Origin: Pseudomonas chlororaphis subsp. aurantiaca
Lineage (GTDB): Bacteria > Pseudomonadota > Gammaproteobacteria > Pseudomonadales > Pseudomonadaceae
Assembly (NCBI RefSeq): GCF_013466605.1
Contig: NZ_CP059162.1
Span: 1,240,001-1,304,000, forward strand
Direction of reading: 5' to 3'
DNA length: 64,000 nucleotides
A model generated the notes under the pieces. It did not search any database. It was not told the DNA's origin and saw only the letters and a program-made list of their open reading frames with translations. The position numbers and the translations under genes were made by a program. Shown here one piece after another: positions 43,407 through 53,452 of this stretch (within the stretch, counting starts at the first letter, position 1; the number at the start of each line of letters is the position of its first letter).

Positions 43407-44216
43407 ATGAGTACAGAAGATCCGCGGTTTGCTGGTGTCGCCCGTTTGTATGGCATCGAGGGGCTGGAACGCTTGCGCGCCGCCCATGTGGCGATCGTCG
43501 GGGTCGGTGGTGTCGGTTCCTGGGCGGCGGAAGCCATTGCCCGTTGCGGCGTGGGTGAGATTTCGCTGTTCGACCTGGACGATGTCTGCGTCAGCAACAG
43601 CAATCGGCAGTTGCATGCCCTCGACAGCACGGTCGGCAAGGCCAAGGTCGAGGTCATGGCCGAGCGCCTGCGCGGGATCAATCCGGCCTGCACCGTGCAT
43701 GCGGTGGCGGACTTCGTCACCCGCGAGACCATGGCCGAATACATCACGCCGAACATCGACTGCGTGATCGACTGCATCGACAGTGTCAACGCCAAGGCGG
43801 CGCTGATTGCCTGGTGCAAGCGACGCAAGATCCAGATCATCACCACCGGCGGCGCGGGCGGGCAGATCGACCCGACGCTGATCCAGGTCTGCGACCTGAA
43901 CCGGACCTTCAACGACCCGCTGGCCTCGAAAGTGCGCTCGACCCTGCGCCGCGACTACGGTTTTTCCCGCACCGTGACCCGTCACTACAGCGTGCCTTGC
44001 GTGTTTTCCACCGAGCAACTGCGCTACCCGAAACCGGACGGCAGCATCTGCCTGCAGAAGAGCTTTGTCGGCGATGGCGTGAAACTCGACTGCGCCGGCG
44101 GTTTTGGCGCGGTGATGATGGTCACAGCGACCTTCGGCATGGTCGCGGCGACCAAGGCGGTGGACAAACTGGTGGCTGGCGTGCGACGCCCGGCGGACAG
44201 ACTCAAACCCCTGTAG
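43407..44216 (+). CDS. tcdA: tRNA threonylcarbamoyladenosine dehydratase
   Basis: 269 aa E1-like (ThiF/HesA) enzyme that closes t6A to cyclic ct6A in tRNA, ATP-dependent. Nucleotide-binding VGVGGVGSWAAEA, IDCIDSVNAKAALI and the TTGGAGGQIDP region are visible. The ATG at 43407 has GGGGTA at proper distance; the ATG at 43401 is too close to it. The TAG stop lies within the adjoining REP element. Convergent with csdE, whose sulfur partner system is often linked to tcdA (CsdL) in gammaproteobacteria. Confidence 0.94.
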   Translation: MSTEDPRFAGVARLYGIEGLERLRAAHVAIVGVGGVGSWAAEAIARCGVGEISLFDLDDVCVSNSNRQLHALDSTVGKAKVEVMAERLRGINPACTVHAVADFVTRETMAEYITPNIDCVIDCIDSVNAKAALIAWCKRRKIQIITTGGAGGQIDPTLIQVCDLNRTFNDPLASKVRSTLRRDYGFSRTVTRHYSVPCVFSTEQLRYPKPDGSICLQKSFVGDGVKLDCAGGFGAVMMVTATFGMVAATKAVDKLVAGVRRPADRLKPL

Positions 44217-44314
44217 CCGCTGCCGCAGGCTGCGATAAGGCCCGAAGGGGATTGCGCGGCCCTGAAGAGCACGTCTCCTGCGGAGTCGATCGCAGCCTGC
44301 TGCAGCGGCTACAG
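44211..44314. repeat. REP pair (F), second type
   Basis: Left CTGTAGCCGCTGCCGCAGGC, right GCAGCGGCTACAG. Differs from the other REPs in core sequence. It overlaps the 3' end of tcdA, supplying its TAG stop, and lies between tcdA and convergent csdE. Confidence 0.88.
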
Positions 44315-44357
44315 AGGTCCGTGTCTCATCCAGGCTCAGCGGTTGTGTCGGCCAGCG

Positions 44358-44768
44358 TCAGCGCGTGCCGGCCAGCTCGCGCATCCGCTGCAATACCGCA
44401 TTCAGCCCATTGCTGCGCGAGGGCGAGAGCTGGCGCGACAGGCCCAATTGATTGAACCAGTCCGGCAAATCCACCCGTTGCAGCTCCTCGGCGGACAAAC
44501 CGTTGACCCGCGCCAGCAGCAGGGCCACCAGGCCACGGATCAGGCGCGCATCGCTGCTGGCGGCGAACTGCCAGTGACCGTCCTGCAAGGTCCCCACCAG
44601 CCAGACCTGGCTTTCACAGCCATGCACTCGATTGGTCTCGACCCTGTCGGCTTCAGCCAGCGGCGCCAGGCGTTCGCCCCATTGCATCAGCAAGCGTGCG
44701 CGCTGTTCCCAGCCGGGGGCGCCCTGGAAACTGTCGAGGGCGGCCAGGGCTTCGGCGGGCAGGCTCAT
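44358..44768 (-). CDS. csdE: SufE-like sulfur acceptor (CsdE)
   Basis: 136 aa. The sulfur-accepting cysteine is C51 in RVHGCESQVW, the SufE/CsdE signature. The C-terminal helices (LNAVLQRMRELAG) are also typical. It receives persulfide from the adjacent CsdA. The start codon overlaps the csdA stop by four bases, so the pair is coupled. Confidence 0.92.
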   Translation of the reverse strand: MSLPAEALAALDSFQGAPGWEQRARLLMQWGERLAPLAEADRVETNRVHGCESQVWLVGTLQDGHWQFAASSDARLIRGLVALLLARVNGLSAEELQRVDLPDWFNQLGLSRQLSPSRSNGLNAVLQRMRELAGTR

Positions 44769-45970
44769 CGCAACAGCTCCAGCGCCTGATCGAGGGCCTC
44801 GAAGAAGCGCTCCAGATCCTCGGAGTCGTTGTACAGCGCCAATGACACGCGGATCGCCCCGGCCAGGCCGAAGCTTTTCAGCAGCGGCATGGCGCAGTGA
44901 TGCCCGGCACGCACGGCGATGCCCTGTTCGGTCAGCAGGTGAGCCAGGTCGGCGTTGTGCACGCCATCGACCACGAAACTGACCAGCGCCAGCTGCGGCT
45001 TGCCCAGCAGGCGCAGGCCTTTGCGGGCCAGCAGGCCATGCAGCAGGTAGTCGTGCAGCGCGGCTTCATGGGCGTTGACGGCATCCTGGTCCAGGCCGCT
45101 GAGGTAATCCAGGGTCGCGCCCAGGCCAATTACGCTGGCGATCGGCGGCGTACCGGCCTCGAAACCCAGCGGGGCGGGGCGGAAGCTGGCGTGCTGGTAG
45201 TCGGCCTGCTGGACCATCTCGCCGCCAAACTGCCAGTGACGCAGGCCTGGCAACGCCTCGTTGCGTCCGTAGAGCACGCCGACGCCGTCCGGGCCGTAGA
45301 GCTTGTGGCTGGAGAACACATAGAAATCGCAGCCCAGCGCCTGCACATCGTGGCGGCCGTGGACCACGCCCTGGGCGCCGTCGACCACGGTCAGGGCGTC
45401 GTGCGCCTTGGCCAGGGCCAGCAGCTGCGGCAGGGGTTGCCAGGCACCGAGCACATTGGACAGCTGGCTGACGGCCAGTAGCCGGGTGCGTGGACCGATC
45501 AGGCGGGCCGCGGCGTCGAGATCGATCAGGCCGTCGTCGTCCAGCGGCAGAACCACCAGGTTGAGGCCGCGACGGTGCGCCAGTTGCTGCCAGGGCAGCA
45601 GGTTGGCGTGATGCTCCAGGGCGCTGATGACGATCTCGTCGCCCGGGTTGAACTGGTGTTCCAGGCCATAGGCCAGGAGATTCAGCGCGGAGGTCGCGCC
45701 GTGGGTGAAGATGATCTGCCCGCTGTCACCGGCATTCAGCCACTGCGCCACTTTGTGCCGGCTGTTCTCGAACGCCTGGGTGGCGTGAGCGCCGGGCAGG
45801 TGTTGCGCGCGATGCACGTTGGCCGCGCCATTGGCGTAGTAGTGCGCCAGGGCGTCCAGCAGGGCTTGGGGTTTTTGCGTGGTGGCGGCGTTGTCCAGGT
45901 AGGTCTGGTCCTGCCGTTGCAGGGCGGCGATGGCCGGGAAGTCGGCGCGCCAGGGGGAGGGTACAAGCAT
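44765..45970 (-). CDS. csdA: Cysteine desulfurase (CsdA type)
   Basis: 401 aa PLP enzyme that removes sulfur from cysteine. The PLP lysine is K223 (FYVFSSHKLYGPDG). The persulfide cysteine is C359 in VRAGHHCAMPLLKSFG, the group II (SufS/CsdA) form with a short loop. The N-terminus DQTYLDNAATTQKP is typical. It works with CsdE, encoded immediately downstream. Confidence 0.94.
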   Translation of the reverse strand: MLVPSPWRADFPAIAALQRQDQTYLDNAATTQKPQALLDALAHYYANGAANVHRAQHLPGAHATQAFENSRHKVAQWLNAGDSGQIIFTHGATSALNLLAYGLEHQFNPGDEIVISALEHHANLLPWQQLAHRRGLNLVVLPLDDDGLIDLDAAARLIGPRTRLLAVSQLSNVLGAWQPLPQLLALAKAHDALTVVDGAQGVVHGRHDVQALGCDFYVFSSHKLYGPDGVGVLYGRNEALPGLRHWQFGGEMVQQADYQHASFRPAPLGFEAGTPPIASVIGLGATLDYLSGLDQDAVNAHEAALHDYLLHGLLARKGLRLLGKPQLALVSFVVDGVHNADLAHLLTEQGIAVRAGHHCAMPLLKSFGLAGAIRVSLALYNDSEDLERFFEALDQALELLR

Positions 45971-45992
45971 GGTGGCAGAACTCGTTTGAACA

Positions 45993-46021
45993 GGCCGGGC
46001 GCCGATGATAAGCGCCCGGCC
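45993..46021 (-). terminator. Terminator of dapD
   Basis: Perfect 10-bp stem GGCCGGGCGC / GCGCCCGGCC, 9-nt loop, in the 76-nt dapD-csdA gap. The U-tract is weak on either strand. Confidence 0.7.
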
Positions 46022-46046
46022 GGTTTCAGTGGAACCGAATCGCTGC

Positions 46047-47081
46047 TTAGTTGTGAGCGTGCAGCGCTTCGTTCAGTTCGATGGCCGACTTGTGGGTCTT
46101 GCACTCCACGGCACCGGTCTCCGAATTGCGGCGGAACAGCAGGTCCGGCTGGCCGGCCAGTTCGCGAGCCTTGAGCACCTTGACCAGCTGATTGTTCTCG
46201 TCCAGCAGCGCCACCTTGGTCCCGGCGGTCACGTACAGGCCCGATTCCACGGTGTTGCGGTCGCCCAGAGGAATACCGATGCCGGCGTTGGCGCCGATCA
46301 GGCAGCCTTCGCCGACCTTGATCACGATATTGCCGCCGCCCGACAGGGTGCCCATGGTCGAGCAGCCGCCGCCCAGGTCCGAACCCTTGCCGACGAATAC
46401 GCCCGCGGAAACCCGGCCTTCGATCATGCCCGGGCCTTCGGTGCCGGCGTTGAAGTTGACGAAACCTTCGTGCATCACGGTGGTGCCTTCGCCGATGTAG
46501 GCGCCCAGGCGAATGCGCGCGCTGTCAGCGATACGCACGCCGCTCGGTACCACGTAGTCGGTCATTTTCGGGAACTTGTCCACCGAGAACACTTCCAGCA
46601 GCTCGCCGCGCAGGCGCGCTTCCAGTTGACGCTCGGCCAGTTCGCCGAGGTCGATCGCGCCCTGGTTGGTCCAGGCCACGTTCGGCAGCAGCGGGAAGAT
46701 CCCGGCCAGGTTCAGGCCATGGGGCTTGACCAGGCGGTGGGACAACAGGTGCAGCTTGAGGTAGGCCTCCGGGGTGGAGGTCAGCTGGGCGTCTTCGGCC
46801 AGCAGGGTGGCGACCAGCGGCTTGTGGCTCTCGGCCAGGCGGGTCAGCAGCGCGGCCTGGGTGGCGTCGATGCTTTTCAGGGCTTCGGCCAGTTGCGCGG
46901 CCTGGGCGGTGGTGAAGGCGATGGCCTGGTTGCCTTCGCTGTAGCCCAGTACCGGGGCGATGGCGGCAACGATTTGCGCGGATGGCTTGACCAGGGGCGC
47001 GGCGTAGAACACTTCCAGCCACGCGCCTTGACGGTTTTGAGTGCCGACACCAAAGGCCAGGCTGAACAGGGTAGTGGACAT
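46047..47081 (-). CDS. dapD: Tetrahydrodipicolinate N-succinyltransferase
   Basis: 344 aa, the longer pseudomonad form. It transfers succinyl from succinyl-CoA in the lysine/DAP pathway. A left-handed beta-helix is shown by hexapeptide-like repeats (RIRLGAYIGEGTTVMHEGFV, RVSAGVFVGKGSDLGGGCS, VGEGCLIGANAGIGIPLG). The ATG at 47081 (MSTTLFSLAF) has AGAGG at 7 nt; the in-frame upstream extension overlaps the ArsC-like gene. It is 34 nt downstream of that gene. Confidence 0.97.
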   Translation of the reverse strand: MSTTLFSLAFGVGTQNRQGAWLEVFYAAPLVKPSAQIVAAIAPVLGYSEGNQAIAFTTAQAAQLAEALKSIDATQAALLTRLAESHKPLVATLLAEDAQLTSTPEAYLKLHLLSHRLVKPHGLNLAGIFPLLPNVAWTNQGAIDLGELAERQLEARLRGELLEVFSVDKFPKMTDYVVPSGVRIADSARIRLGAYIGEGTTVMHEGFVNFNAGTEGPGMIEGRVSAGVFVGKGSDLGGGCSTMGTLSGGGNIVIKVGEGCLIGANAGIGIPLGDRNTVESGLYVTAGTKVALLDENNQLVKVLKARELAGQPDLLFRRNSETGAVECKTHKSAIELNEALHAHN

Positions 47082-47115
47082 GCTGTTACCTCTTACAAAA
47101 TTGAACGGGCAGGCG

Positions 47116-47478
47116 TTATTTGATTTCTGCCGCGTAGATATCGGGCTTGAAGCCAATCAGGGTTCGGTCACCGAGATCGAGCACCGGGCGCTTGATCATC
47201 GAGGGTTGCGCGAGCATCAGTTCGATCGCTTTCGCCTGGTCGAGATCGGCTTTGCGTTCGTCGTCGAGTTTGCGAAAGGTCGTGCCCGCACGGTTCAGCA
47301 CCACCTGCCAGCCGTGCTCGTTGCACCACTGGGCCAGGTGTTCACGGTCGATACCGACCGCTTTGTAGTCATGGAAGTCATAGCTGACAGCGTGTTCATC
47401 GAGCCAGGTGCGCGCCTTTTTCATGGTGTCGCAGGCTTTGATGCCGAAAAGGTGCAACGTTTTGCTTGAAGCGGTCAA
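47116..47478 (-). CDS. ArsC-family (YffB/Spx-like) reductase
   Basis: About 120 aa thioredoxin-like protein. The motif HLFGIKACDTMKKARTWLDE has a single active-site Cys, as in YffB. The strand RPVLDLGDRTLIGF is typical of the fold. I prefer a TTG start at 47478 because AGGGGG lies 7 nt before it; a GTG at 47517 would add 13 residues without a ribosome site. Its activity is probably glutathione-linked thiol reduction; arsenate reduction is not proven. Confidence 0.88.
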   Translation of the reverse strand: MTASSKTLHLFGIKACDTMKKARTWLDEHAVSYDFHDYKAVGIDREHLAQWCNEHGWQVVLNRAGTTFRKLDDERKADLDQAKAIELMLAQPSMIKRPVLDLGDRTLIGFKPDIYAAEIK

Positions 47479-47704
47479 GGAATTGCCCCCTTTTGAGATG
47501 CTGGAGTTAAAGGTCACGGATTATGCCATGCCCGCGCCGGTTCGGCGTCGGCGAAGGCCTGGCTTTGTAGCTTTGTGTGACAGCGGCATGGGCCGCTTGC
47601 GACTTTTGTGCAGCGGCGAGGCCCGAGCTTAAGCGGCTAATATGGCACTTCGACGGTAACCTGTTGCCTGAAGTCTGCTGTTGATCGATTGGGAAAACCG
47701 CTTT

Positions 47705-49351
47705 ATGCAAACCGCTTATACCGTCCTTATCCTGCTGATGCTGGTGAGTCTCTCGCGGCTGGTCGGACGGGTGATTCCGTTGCCGTTGCCACTGCTGCAG
47801 ATCGCCGCCGGAGCCTTGCTGGCCTGGCCCACCCTGGGGCTGCACGTGGCCCTGGACCCGGAATTGTTTCTGTTTCTATTCCTGCCGCCGCTGCTGTTCT
47901 CCGATGGCTGGCGCATGCCCAAGCGTGAGCTGTGGCGCCTGCGCGGGCCGATCCTGACCCTGGCCGTGGGCCTGGTGCTATTCACGGTGGTGGGCGCCGG
48001 TTACTTCATTCACTGGTTGCTGCCGACCATTCCCTTGCCGGTGGCCTTTGCCCTGGCGGCAGTACTGTCGCCGACCGACGCCGTGGCGGTCTCGGCAATT
48101 TCCCAGAACCGTCTGCCGACGCCCTTGATGCACATGCTGCAGGGCGAGGCGCTGATGAACGATGCTTCCGGCCTGGTGACCTTCAAGTTCGCCCTGGCGG
48201 CGGCCGTGACCGGGGTGTTTTCCCTGGCCAATGCCAGCCTGACCTTTGTCCTGGTGGCCGTGGGTGGCCTGGCGGTCGGCGTGGCCCTGAGCTGGCTAGT
48301 GGGGCGCCTGCGTGCCTGGATGATCGCCCGCGGCTGGGATGACCCGGCGACCCATGTGGTGTTCATGCTGTTGCTGCCGTTCGCCGCCTACGTACTGGCC
48401 GAGCGCCTGGGAGCCTCGGGCATCCTCTCGGCGGTGGCGGCGGGGATGATGCAGAGCTGGCTCGACCTGTTGCCCCGGCAGACCAGCACCCGCTTGCTCA
48501 ACCGCAGTGTCTGGTCGCTGCTGGAATTCGCCTTCAACGGCCTGATCTTCCTGCTGTTGGGCCTGCAACTGCCCGACATCATCAAGGCCGTGGTCAGCCA
48601 TGAAACCACCTTGTGGCCGACCCTGTTCTATCGCTGCCTGGATGTCGGGGTGATCTTCCTGGTACTGCTGGTGTTGCGGTTCATCTGGGTGCAAAGCATC
48701 TGGCGCCTGTCCGGGCTGTTGCGCCGCTGGCGTGGCAAGGGCGAGTTGACGCTGGTGCCGACCGCACGTTCCTGCTGGTTGCTGACCCTGGGCGGGGTGC
48801 GCGGGGCGGTCACCCTGGCGGGCGTCATGTCGGTGCCACTGTTGCTGGGGGCGGGCGAGGCCTTCCCCGAGCGCGACCTGCTGATCTTCATTGCCGCCGG
48901 GGTGATCCTGTTGTCGCTGGTGGCCGCCTGTATCGCCCTGCCGCTGTTGCTGCGCGGTATCCAGAAGAGCCCCGACGAGAAGCGCCATGCCGAAGTGCGC
49001 GACGCCTGGCGCAAAACCGCCGAGGCGGCGATCCATGCCCTGGAGGCCGAGGAAGTGGCTGATGCCGCCAACTCGCCGGATGCGGCCCAGGCGGCGCTGG
49101 CCACCGAACTCAAGGGGCGGCTGATGTCGGAGTATCGCCATCAGTTGGAGGTGTTCAACGATTCCGCCGAAGCCCAGGCGCTGGCGTTCCAGATGGACTT
49201 GCTGGAGCGCAAGTTGCGCTTGAAGGCGCTGCGGGCGCAGCGGCTGGAGTTGTATCGGTTGAGCCGCCAGCACCAGATCGGCGACGACGTATTGCGTGAG
49301 GTCCTGGGTGAGCTGGACCTCAGCGAGGCCAACCTGGGGCAGGTGAAATAA
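47705..49351 (+). CDS. CPA1-family Na+/H+ antiporter
   Basis: 548 aa inner-membrane antiporter with about 12 TM helices. CPA1 motifs are AAVLSPTDAVAVSAI, GEALMNDASGLVTFKFAL and VRGAVTLAGVMSVPLLL. A C-terminal cytoplasmic helical tail of about 120 aa (TAEAAIHALEAEEVADAANS, QMDLLERKLRLKALRAQR) may sense pH or calcium. The ATG at 47705 follows GGGAA. Exchanges Na+ (or K+) for protons. The cation is inferred. Confidence 0.9.
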   Translation: MQTAYTVLILLMLVSLSRLVGRVIPLPLPLLQIAAGALLAWPTLGLHVALDPELFLFLFLPPLLFSDGWRMPKRELWRLRGPILTLAVGLVLFTVVGAGYFIHWLLPTIPLPVAFALAAVLSPTDAVAVSAISQNRLPTPLMHMLQGEALMNDASGLVTFKFALAAAVTGVFSLANASLTFVLVAVGGLAVGVALSWLVGRLRAWMIARGWDDPATHVVFMLLLPFAAYVLAERLGASGILSAVAAGMMQSWLDLLPRQTSTRLLNRSVWSLLEFAFNGLIFLLLGLQLPDIIKAVVSHETTLWPTLFYRCLDVGVIFLVLLVLRFIWVQSIWRLSGLLRRWRGKGELTLVPTARSCWLLTLGGVRGAVTLAGVMSVPLLLGAGEAFPERDLLIFIAAGVILLSLVAACIALPLLLRGIQKSPDEKRHAEVRDAWRKTAEAAIHALEAEEVADAANSPDAAQAALATELKGRLMSEYRHQLEVFNDSAEAQALAFQMDLLERKLRLKALRAQRLELYRLSRQHQIGDDVLREVLGELDLSEANLGQVK

Positions 49352-49362
49352 CGCTTGCCTTC

Positions 49363-49453
49363 CTGTAGGCGCGAAGCTCGCTCGCGATGAATGATGACGC
49401 GGTGTATCAGGTGGACTGCGTCGTCTCTATCGCGGGCAAGCCTCGCTCCTACG
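49363..49453. repeat. REP pair (G), inverted
   Basis: CTGTAGGCGCGAAGCTCGCT at the left and CGCTCCTACGG at the right, with ATCGCGGGCAAG between. It lies between the convergent antiporter gene and dapC. Confidence 0.9.
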
Positions 49454-49463
49454 GAGGCGTGGG

Positions 49464-50663
49464 TTATTTACGGCGCTGAACGAAATCCCGGATCCGCTCG
49501 GCGGCTTCCACGCATTCGGCCAATGGCGCTACCAGGGCCATGCGTACCCGACCGGCTCCCGGGTTGCTGCCGTCGACATCGCGCGACAGGTAGGAGCCTG
49601 GCACCACGGTCACATGCTCCTGTTCGAACAGGTCACGGCAGAACGCCGTATCGTCGCCCGCCACGTTCGGCCACAGGTAAAAGCTGCCGTCCGGGCGCTG
49701 CACGTCGAGCACCGGCGACAGAATCTCCAGCACCGCATCGAACTTCTCGCGATACAGCGCGCGGTTGGCGCGCACATGCACTTCGTCGTTCCAGGCGGCG
49801 ATGCTGGCCAGCTGGGTCTGAACCGGCATGGCGCAGCCATGGTAGGTGCGGTACAGCAGGAAGCCCTTGAGGATGTCCGCGTCGCCCGCCACGAAGCCGG
49901 AGCGCAGGCCCGGCAGGTTGGAGCGCTTGGACAGGCTGTGGAACACCACGCAACGCTTGAAGTCCTGGCGTCCCAGTTCGGCGCAGGCAGTGAGCAGGCC
50001 AGGAGGCGGGGTCTGCTCGTCGAAGTACAGCTCGCTGTAGCACTCGTCGGCGGCGATCACGAAATCGTACTGGTCGGCCAGGGCGATGAGTTTCTTCAGG
50101 GTTTCGATCGGGATCAGCGCGCCGGTCGGGTTGCCCGGCGAGCACAGGAACAGGATCTGGCAACGCTGCCAGATCTCGGCCGGTACCGCGTCGAAGTCCG
50201 GGTTGAAGCCGTTTTCATCCAGGCACGGCAGGTAGTGCGGCTTGGCGCCGGCGAGGAAGGCCGCGCCTTCATAGATCTGATAGAAGGGGTTCGGGCTGAC
50301 CACCAGCGCGTCGTCGCCACGGTTGACCACGGTCTGGGTGAAGGCGAACAGCGCCTCGCGGGTGCCGTTGACCGGCAGCACGTTGCGCGCCGGGTCGATC
50401 CAACCATTGGGTACGCCAAAACGTCGTTCGCACCAGCTGGCGATGGCTTCGCGCAGGGCGGGGAGACCCAGGGTCGTCGGATACACCGCCATCTGGTCCA
50501 GGTTGTTGGCCAGGGCTTCGGCGACAAAGCTCGGCGAGCGATGCTTGGGCTCGCCGATGGACAGCGCGATAGGGCGCTTGGCCGGGTTCGGCTGGACGCC
50601 GCCGAGCAGGGCGCGGAGTTTCTCGAACGGGTAGGGCTGCAGCTGGTTCAGAGCGTTGTTCAT
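49464..50663 (-). CDS. dapC: Succinyldiaminopimelate aminotransferase
   Basis: 399 aa class I PLP aminotransferase. The PLP lysine is in VVFHSLSKRSNLPGLRSGFV. Substrate-site blocks are ALSIGEPKHRSPSFV and LFLCSPGNPTGALIP. It converts succinyl-amino-ketopimelate using glutamate. It is 39 nt downstream of glnD and probably in a map-glnD-dapC operon. Confidence 0.95.
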   Translation of the reverse strand: MNNALNQLQPYPFEKLRALLGGVQPNPAKRPIALSIGEPKHRSPSFVAEALANNLDQMAVYPTTLGLPALREAIASWCERRFGVPNGWIDPARNVLPVNGTREALFAFTQTVVNRGDDALVVSPNPFYQIYEGAAFLAGAKPHYLPCLDENGFNPDFDAVPAEIWQRCQILFLCSPGNPTGALIPIETLKKLIALADQYDFVIAADECYSELYFDEQTPPPGLLTACAELGRQDFKRCVVFHSLSKRSNLPGLRSGFVAGDADILKGFLLYRTYHGCAMPVQTQLASIAAWNDEVHVRANRALYREKFDAVLEILSPVLDVQRPDGSFYLWPNVAGDDTAFCRDLFEQEHVTVVPGSYLSRDVDGSNPGAGRVRMALVAPLAECVEAAERIRDFVQRRK

Positions 50664-50702
50664 CGGTGCGGTGTCTCACTCAAAGCGGGTCGTGGCGCGT
50701 GA

Positions 50703-53405
50703 TCAGATGTTCAGGCGCGTCAAGGCGGTAGGCGGTTCGTGGCTGACGCTGAGCTGTTCGACGATGGCGTCCTGCAGTCGGCTGCACAGCTGGGGATCGG
50801 ACAGTTGCTGGTTGTTCGCGTCGGTAATGAAGAACACGTCTTCCACGCGCTCGCCCAGGGTGGCGATCTTGGCGTTTTGCAGCGACAGGTCGAACTCCAG
50901 GAAAATCTTGCCGATGCGCGCCAGCAGGCCGGGGCGGTCGGGTGCGCTCAGTTCGAGCACGGTGACCGGGCGCTGGGCGTCGTTGTGGATAGTCACTTGC
51001 GGCGGGAAGGCGAAGTGCTTGAGCTGGCGCGGTACCCGACGCTGGATGATGGTCGGGTAGTCGTCAGGGTTGCGCAGGGCCTCGGTAAGGCCATCGCGGA
51101 TCTGCTTGACGCGTTGCGGGTTGTTGCCGATCGAGCCGCCGTCGTTGTCGAGCACGATGTAGGTGTCGAGGGTGAACTGGCTGCTCGAGGTGATGATCCG
51201 CGCGTCGTGGATGTTCAGGTTCAACTGGTCCATCGCGGCCACGGTCACGGCGAAGAAATCGTGCTGGTCCGGGGCGTAGATGAAGATCTGCGTGCCACCC
51301 TCGAATTCGCGCTGGGTGGTTTCCTTGATCAGCACCAGCGGGCCGCCGTCGGCCGGCTGCTGGAGGATCGCGTCGCTGTGCCAGGCCACGTCGCCGGCGG
51401 TGTGGCGCAGGAAGTAGTCGTCCCCCAGCTGCGCCCAGAGCTGCTCGACGTCGTCCGGGTCGGTGCCGGCGCGGACCAGGATGTCCAGCGCCGCGCTTTG
51501 CGTCTGGCGGATCTGCTCTTCGCGGTCCACCGGGTTTTCCAGGCCACGGCGCAGGGCGCGCTTGGTCTCGGTGTAGAGCTGGCGCAGCAGGCTGGCGCGC
51601 CAGGAGTTCCACAGTGTCGGGTTGGTGGCGTTGATGTCGGAAACCGTCAACACGTACAGATAGTCCAGGCGGGTCTGGTCGACCACGACCTGGGCGAAGT
51701 CATGGATGACCTGCGGGTCGGACAGGTCCTTGCGCTGGGCGGTGGTCGACATCACCAGGTGGTTCTGCACCAGCCAGACGATCAGGCGCGTGTCCCACAG
51801 CGGCAACTGGTGGCGGATGCAGAAGGCTTCCGCATCCACGGCGCCGATTTCCGAGTGGTCGCCGTGCCGGCCCTTGCCGATGTCGTGGTAGAGCCCGGCC
51901 AGGTAGATCAGCTCGGGCTTGGGCAGCTTGGCCATGAGCTTGCTGGCCAGCGGGAATTTTTCCGAAACCTGGGTGTACTGCAGTTTGCGCAGGTGCTTGA
52001 TCAGGTTCAGGGTGTGGGCGTCGACCGTATAGATGTGGAACAGGTCGTGCTGCATCTGCCCGACGATATGGCCGAACTCTGGCAGGTAACGCCCGAGAAT
52101 GCCGTAGCGATTCATCCGCCGCAGGTTGCGGTGAATGCCGATCTCGCACTTGAACAGCTCGATGAACAGGCTGGTATTGCGAATGTCATGGCGGAAGTCG
52201 TCGTCGATCAGGTGGCGATTTTCGCGCAACAGGCGAATGGTGTCGGCGCGTACGCCCTTGATCTCCGGGTGCTGGGCCATGAGCACGAAGATTTCCAGCA
52301 TGGCGAACGGCGTGCGGCGGAACACGTTGGCGTTGATCGCTTCGATGTAGCCATCGTGCAGCTGGAAGCGCGAGTTGATCGGCTGCGGCGGCGCTTCGTC
52401 TTCCGGGGCGAGGATGACTTCCTCGAAGTGCTGGATGATCAGGTCGCTGAGCTGGGCGATGCTCATCACCACCCGGTAGTACTGCTGCATGAAGCTTTCG
52501 ATGGCCTGCTTGGCATCGTTGCCTTCGAAGCCCAGCAACTTGGCGATCGAGCGCTGGTGATCGAACAGCAGGCGGTCTTCGGCGCGCCCGGCGAGCATGT
52601 GCAGGGCGTAGCGGACCTTCCACAGGAATTCCTGGGACGAAGCCAGCAGCGCGTTCTCGCTTTCCACCAGGAAGCCTTCGCCGGCCAGGGCCCGCAGGTT
52701 CAGCGTGCCGTACTGGCGACGGGCGACCCAGAGGATGGTCTGGATGTCCCGCAGGCCGCCGGGCGAGCCTTTGACGTTGGGTTCCAGGTTGTATTCGGTG
52801 TCGTTGTACTTGTGGTGCCGGGCCTTCTGTTCGGCGCGCTTGGCCAGGAAGAAGTCCTTGCTCGGCCACATGTGCGCGGTGCTGGTGACGTCGAGCATGC
52901 GCTGGCGCAGGCGTTCGGGGCCGCAGATGGTGCGGCTTTCCATCAGGTTGGTAACCACCGTCAGGTCGGCGCGGGCCTCTTCGGCGCATTCCTCCACCGA
53001 GCGCACGCTTTGTCCGACCTCCAGGCCGATGTCCCAGAGCAGGGTCAGGAAGCGTTCGATGGGATCGCGGAAAATCTCGTGGTCGGCGCTGTCCAGCAGA
53101 ATCAGCAGGTCGATGTCCGAGTAGGGGTGCAGCTCGCCACGACCGTAGCCACCGACCGCCACCAGGGCGATGTCGGCGTCTTCGCTCCAGTCGAACTGGT
53201 CCCAGGCCTTTTGCAGGATGTTATCGACGAACCAGGCGCGGTCCTCGATGAGCCGGCGGATATCCCGTCCGCTGCGAAAGCGCTCGTCGAGCACTTCACG
53301 TGCCTGACGAATGGCTTTCTTGAAGGCGGCGATAGGGCTTGCCTTCAGGGCCAGTTCCGCCTGGAACTGGCCGCGGTCGAACAATTCGGGATCCACCTGC
53401 GGCAT
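50703..53405 (-). CDS. glnD: PII uridylyltransferase / uridylyl-removing enzyme
   Basis: 900 aa bifunctional nitrogen sensor. Nucleotidyltransferase domain with [22 protein letters not shown] hydrolase domain with [17 protein letters not shown], and two C-terminal ACT domains (starting near [20 protein letters not shown] and [18 protein letters not shown]). It uridylylates GlnB/GlnK at low glutamine and deuridylylates at high. All domains are intact. Between map (47 nt) and dapC (39 nt). Confidence 0.98.
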   Translation of the reverse strand: MPQVDPELFDRGQFQAELALKASPIAAFKKAIRQAREVLDERFRSGRDIRRLIEDRAWFVDNILQKAWDQFDWSEDADIALVAVGGYGRGELHPYSDIDLLILLDSADHEIFRDPIERFLTLLWDIGLEVGQSVRSVEECAEEARADLTVVTNLMESRTICGPERLRQRMLDVTSTAHMWPSKDFFLAKRAEQKARHHKYNDTEYNLEPNVKGSPGGLRDIQTILWVARRQYGTLNLRALAGEGFLVESENALLASSQEFLWKVRYALHMLAGRAEDRLLFDHQRSIAKLLGFEGNDAKQAIESFMQQYYRVVMSIAQLSDLIIQHFEEVILAPEDEAPPQPINSRFQLHDGYIEAINANVFRRTPFAMLEIFVLMAQHPEIKGVRADTIRLLRENRHLIDDDFRHDIRNTSLFIELFKCEIGIHRNLRRMNRYGILGRYLPEFGHIVGQMQHDLFHIYTVDAHTLNLIKHLRKLQYTQVSEKFPLASKLMAKLPKPELIYLAGLYHDIGKGRHGDHSEIGAVDAEAFCIRHQLPLWDTRLIVWLVQNHLVMSTTAQRKDLSDPQVIHDFAQVVVDQTRLDYLYVLTVSDINATNPTLWNSWRASLLRQLYTETKRALRRGLENPVDREEQIRQTQSAALDILVRAGTDPDDVEQLWAQLGDDYFLRHTAGDVAWHSDAILQQPADGGPLVLIKETTQREFEGGTQIFIYAPDQHDFFAVTVAAMDQLNLNIHDARIITSSSQFTLDTYIVLDNDGGSIGNNPQRVKQIRDGLTEALRNPDDYPTIIQRRVPRQLKHFAFPPQVTIHNDAQRPVTVLELSAPDRPGLLARIGKIFLEFDLSLQNAKIATLGERVEDVFFITDANNQQLSDPQLCSRLQDAIVEQLSVSHEPPTALTRLNI

Positions 53406-53452
53406 CGATTGGCTTTCCTTTCTATCTATAGGTAAGGGCGCAGCTGCGTGGA

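Noticed and set aside
50739..53435. 898-codon plus-strand ORF opposite glnD
   Set aside because: Shadow frame of glnD with no ribosome site or domain.
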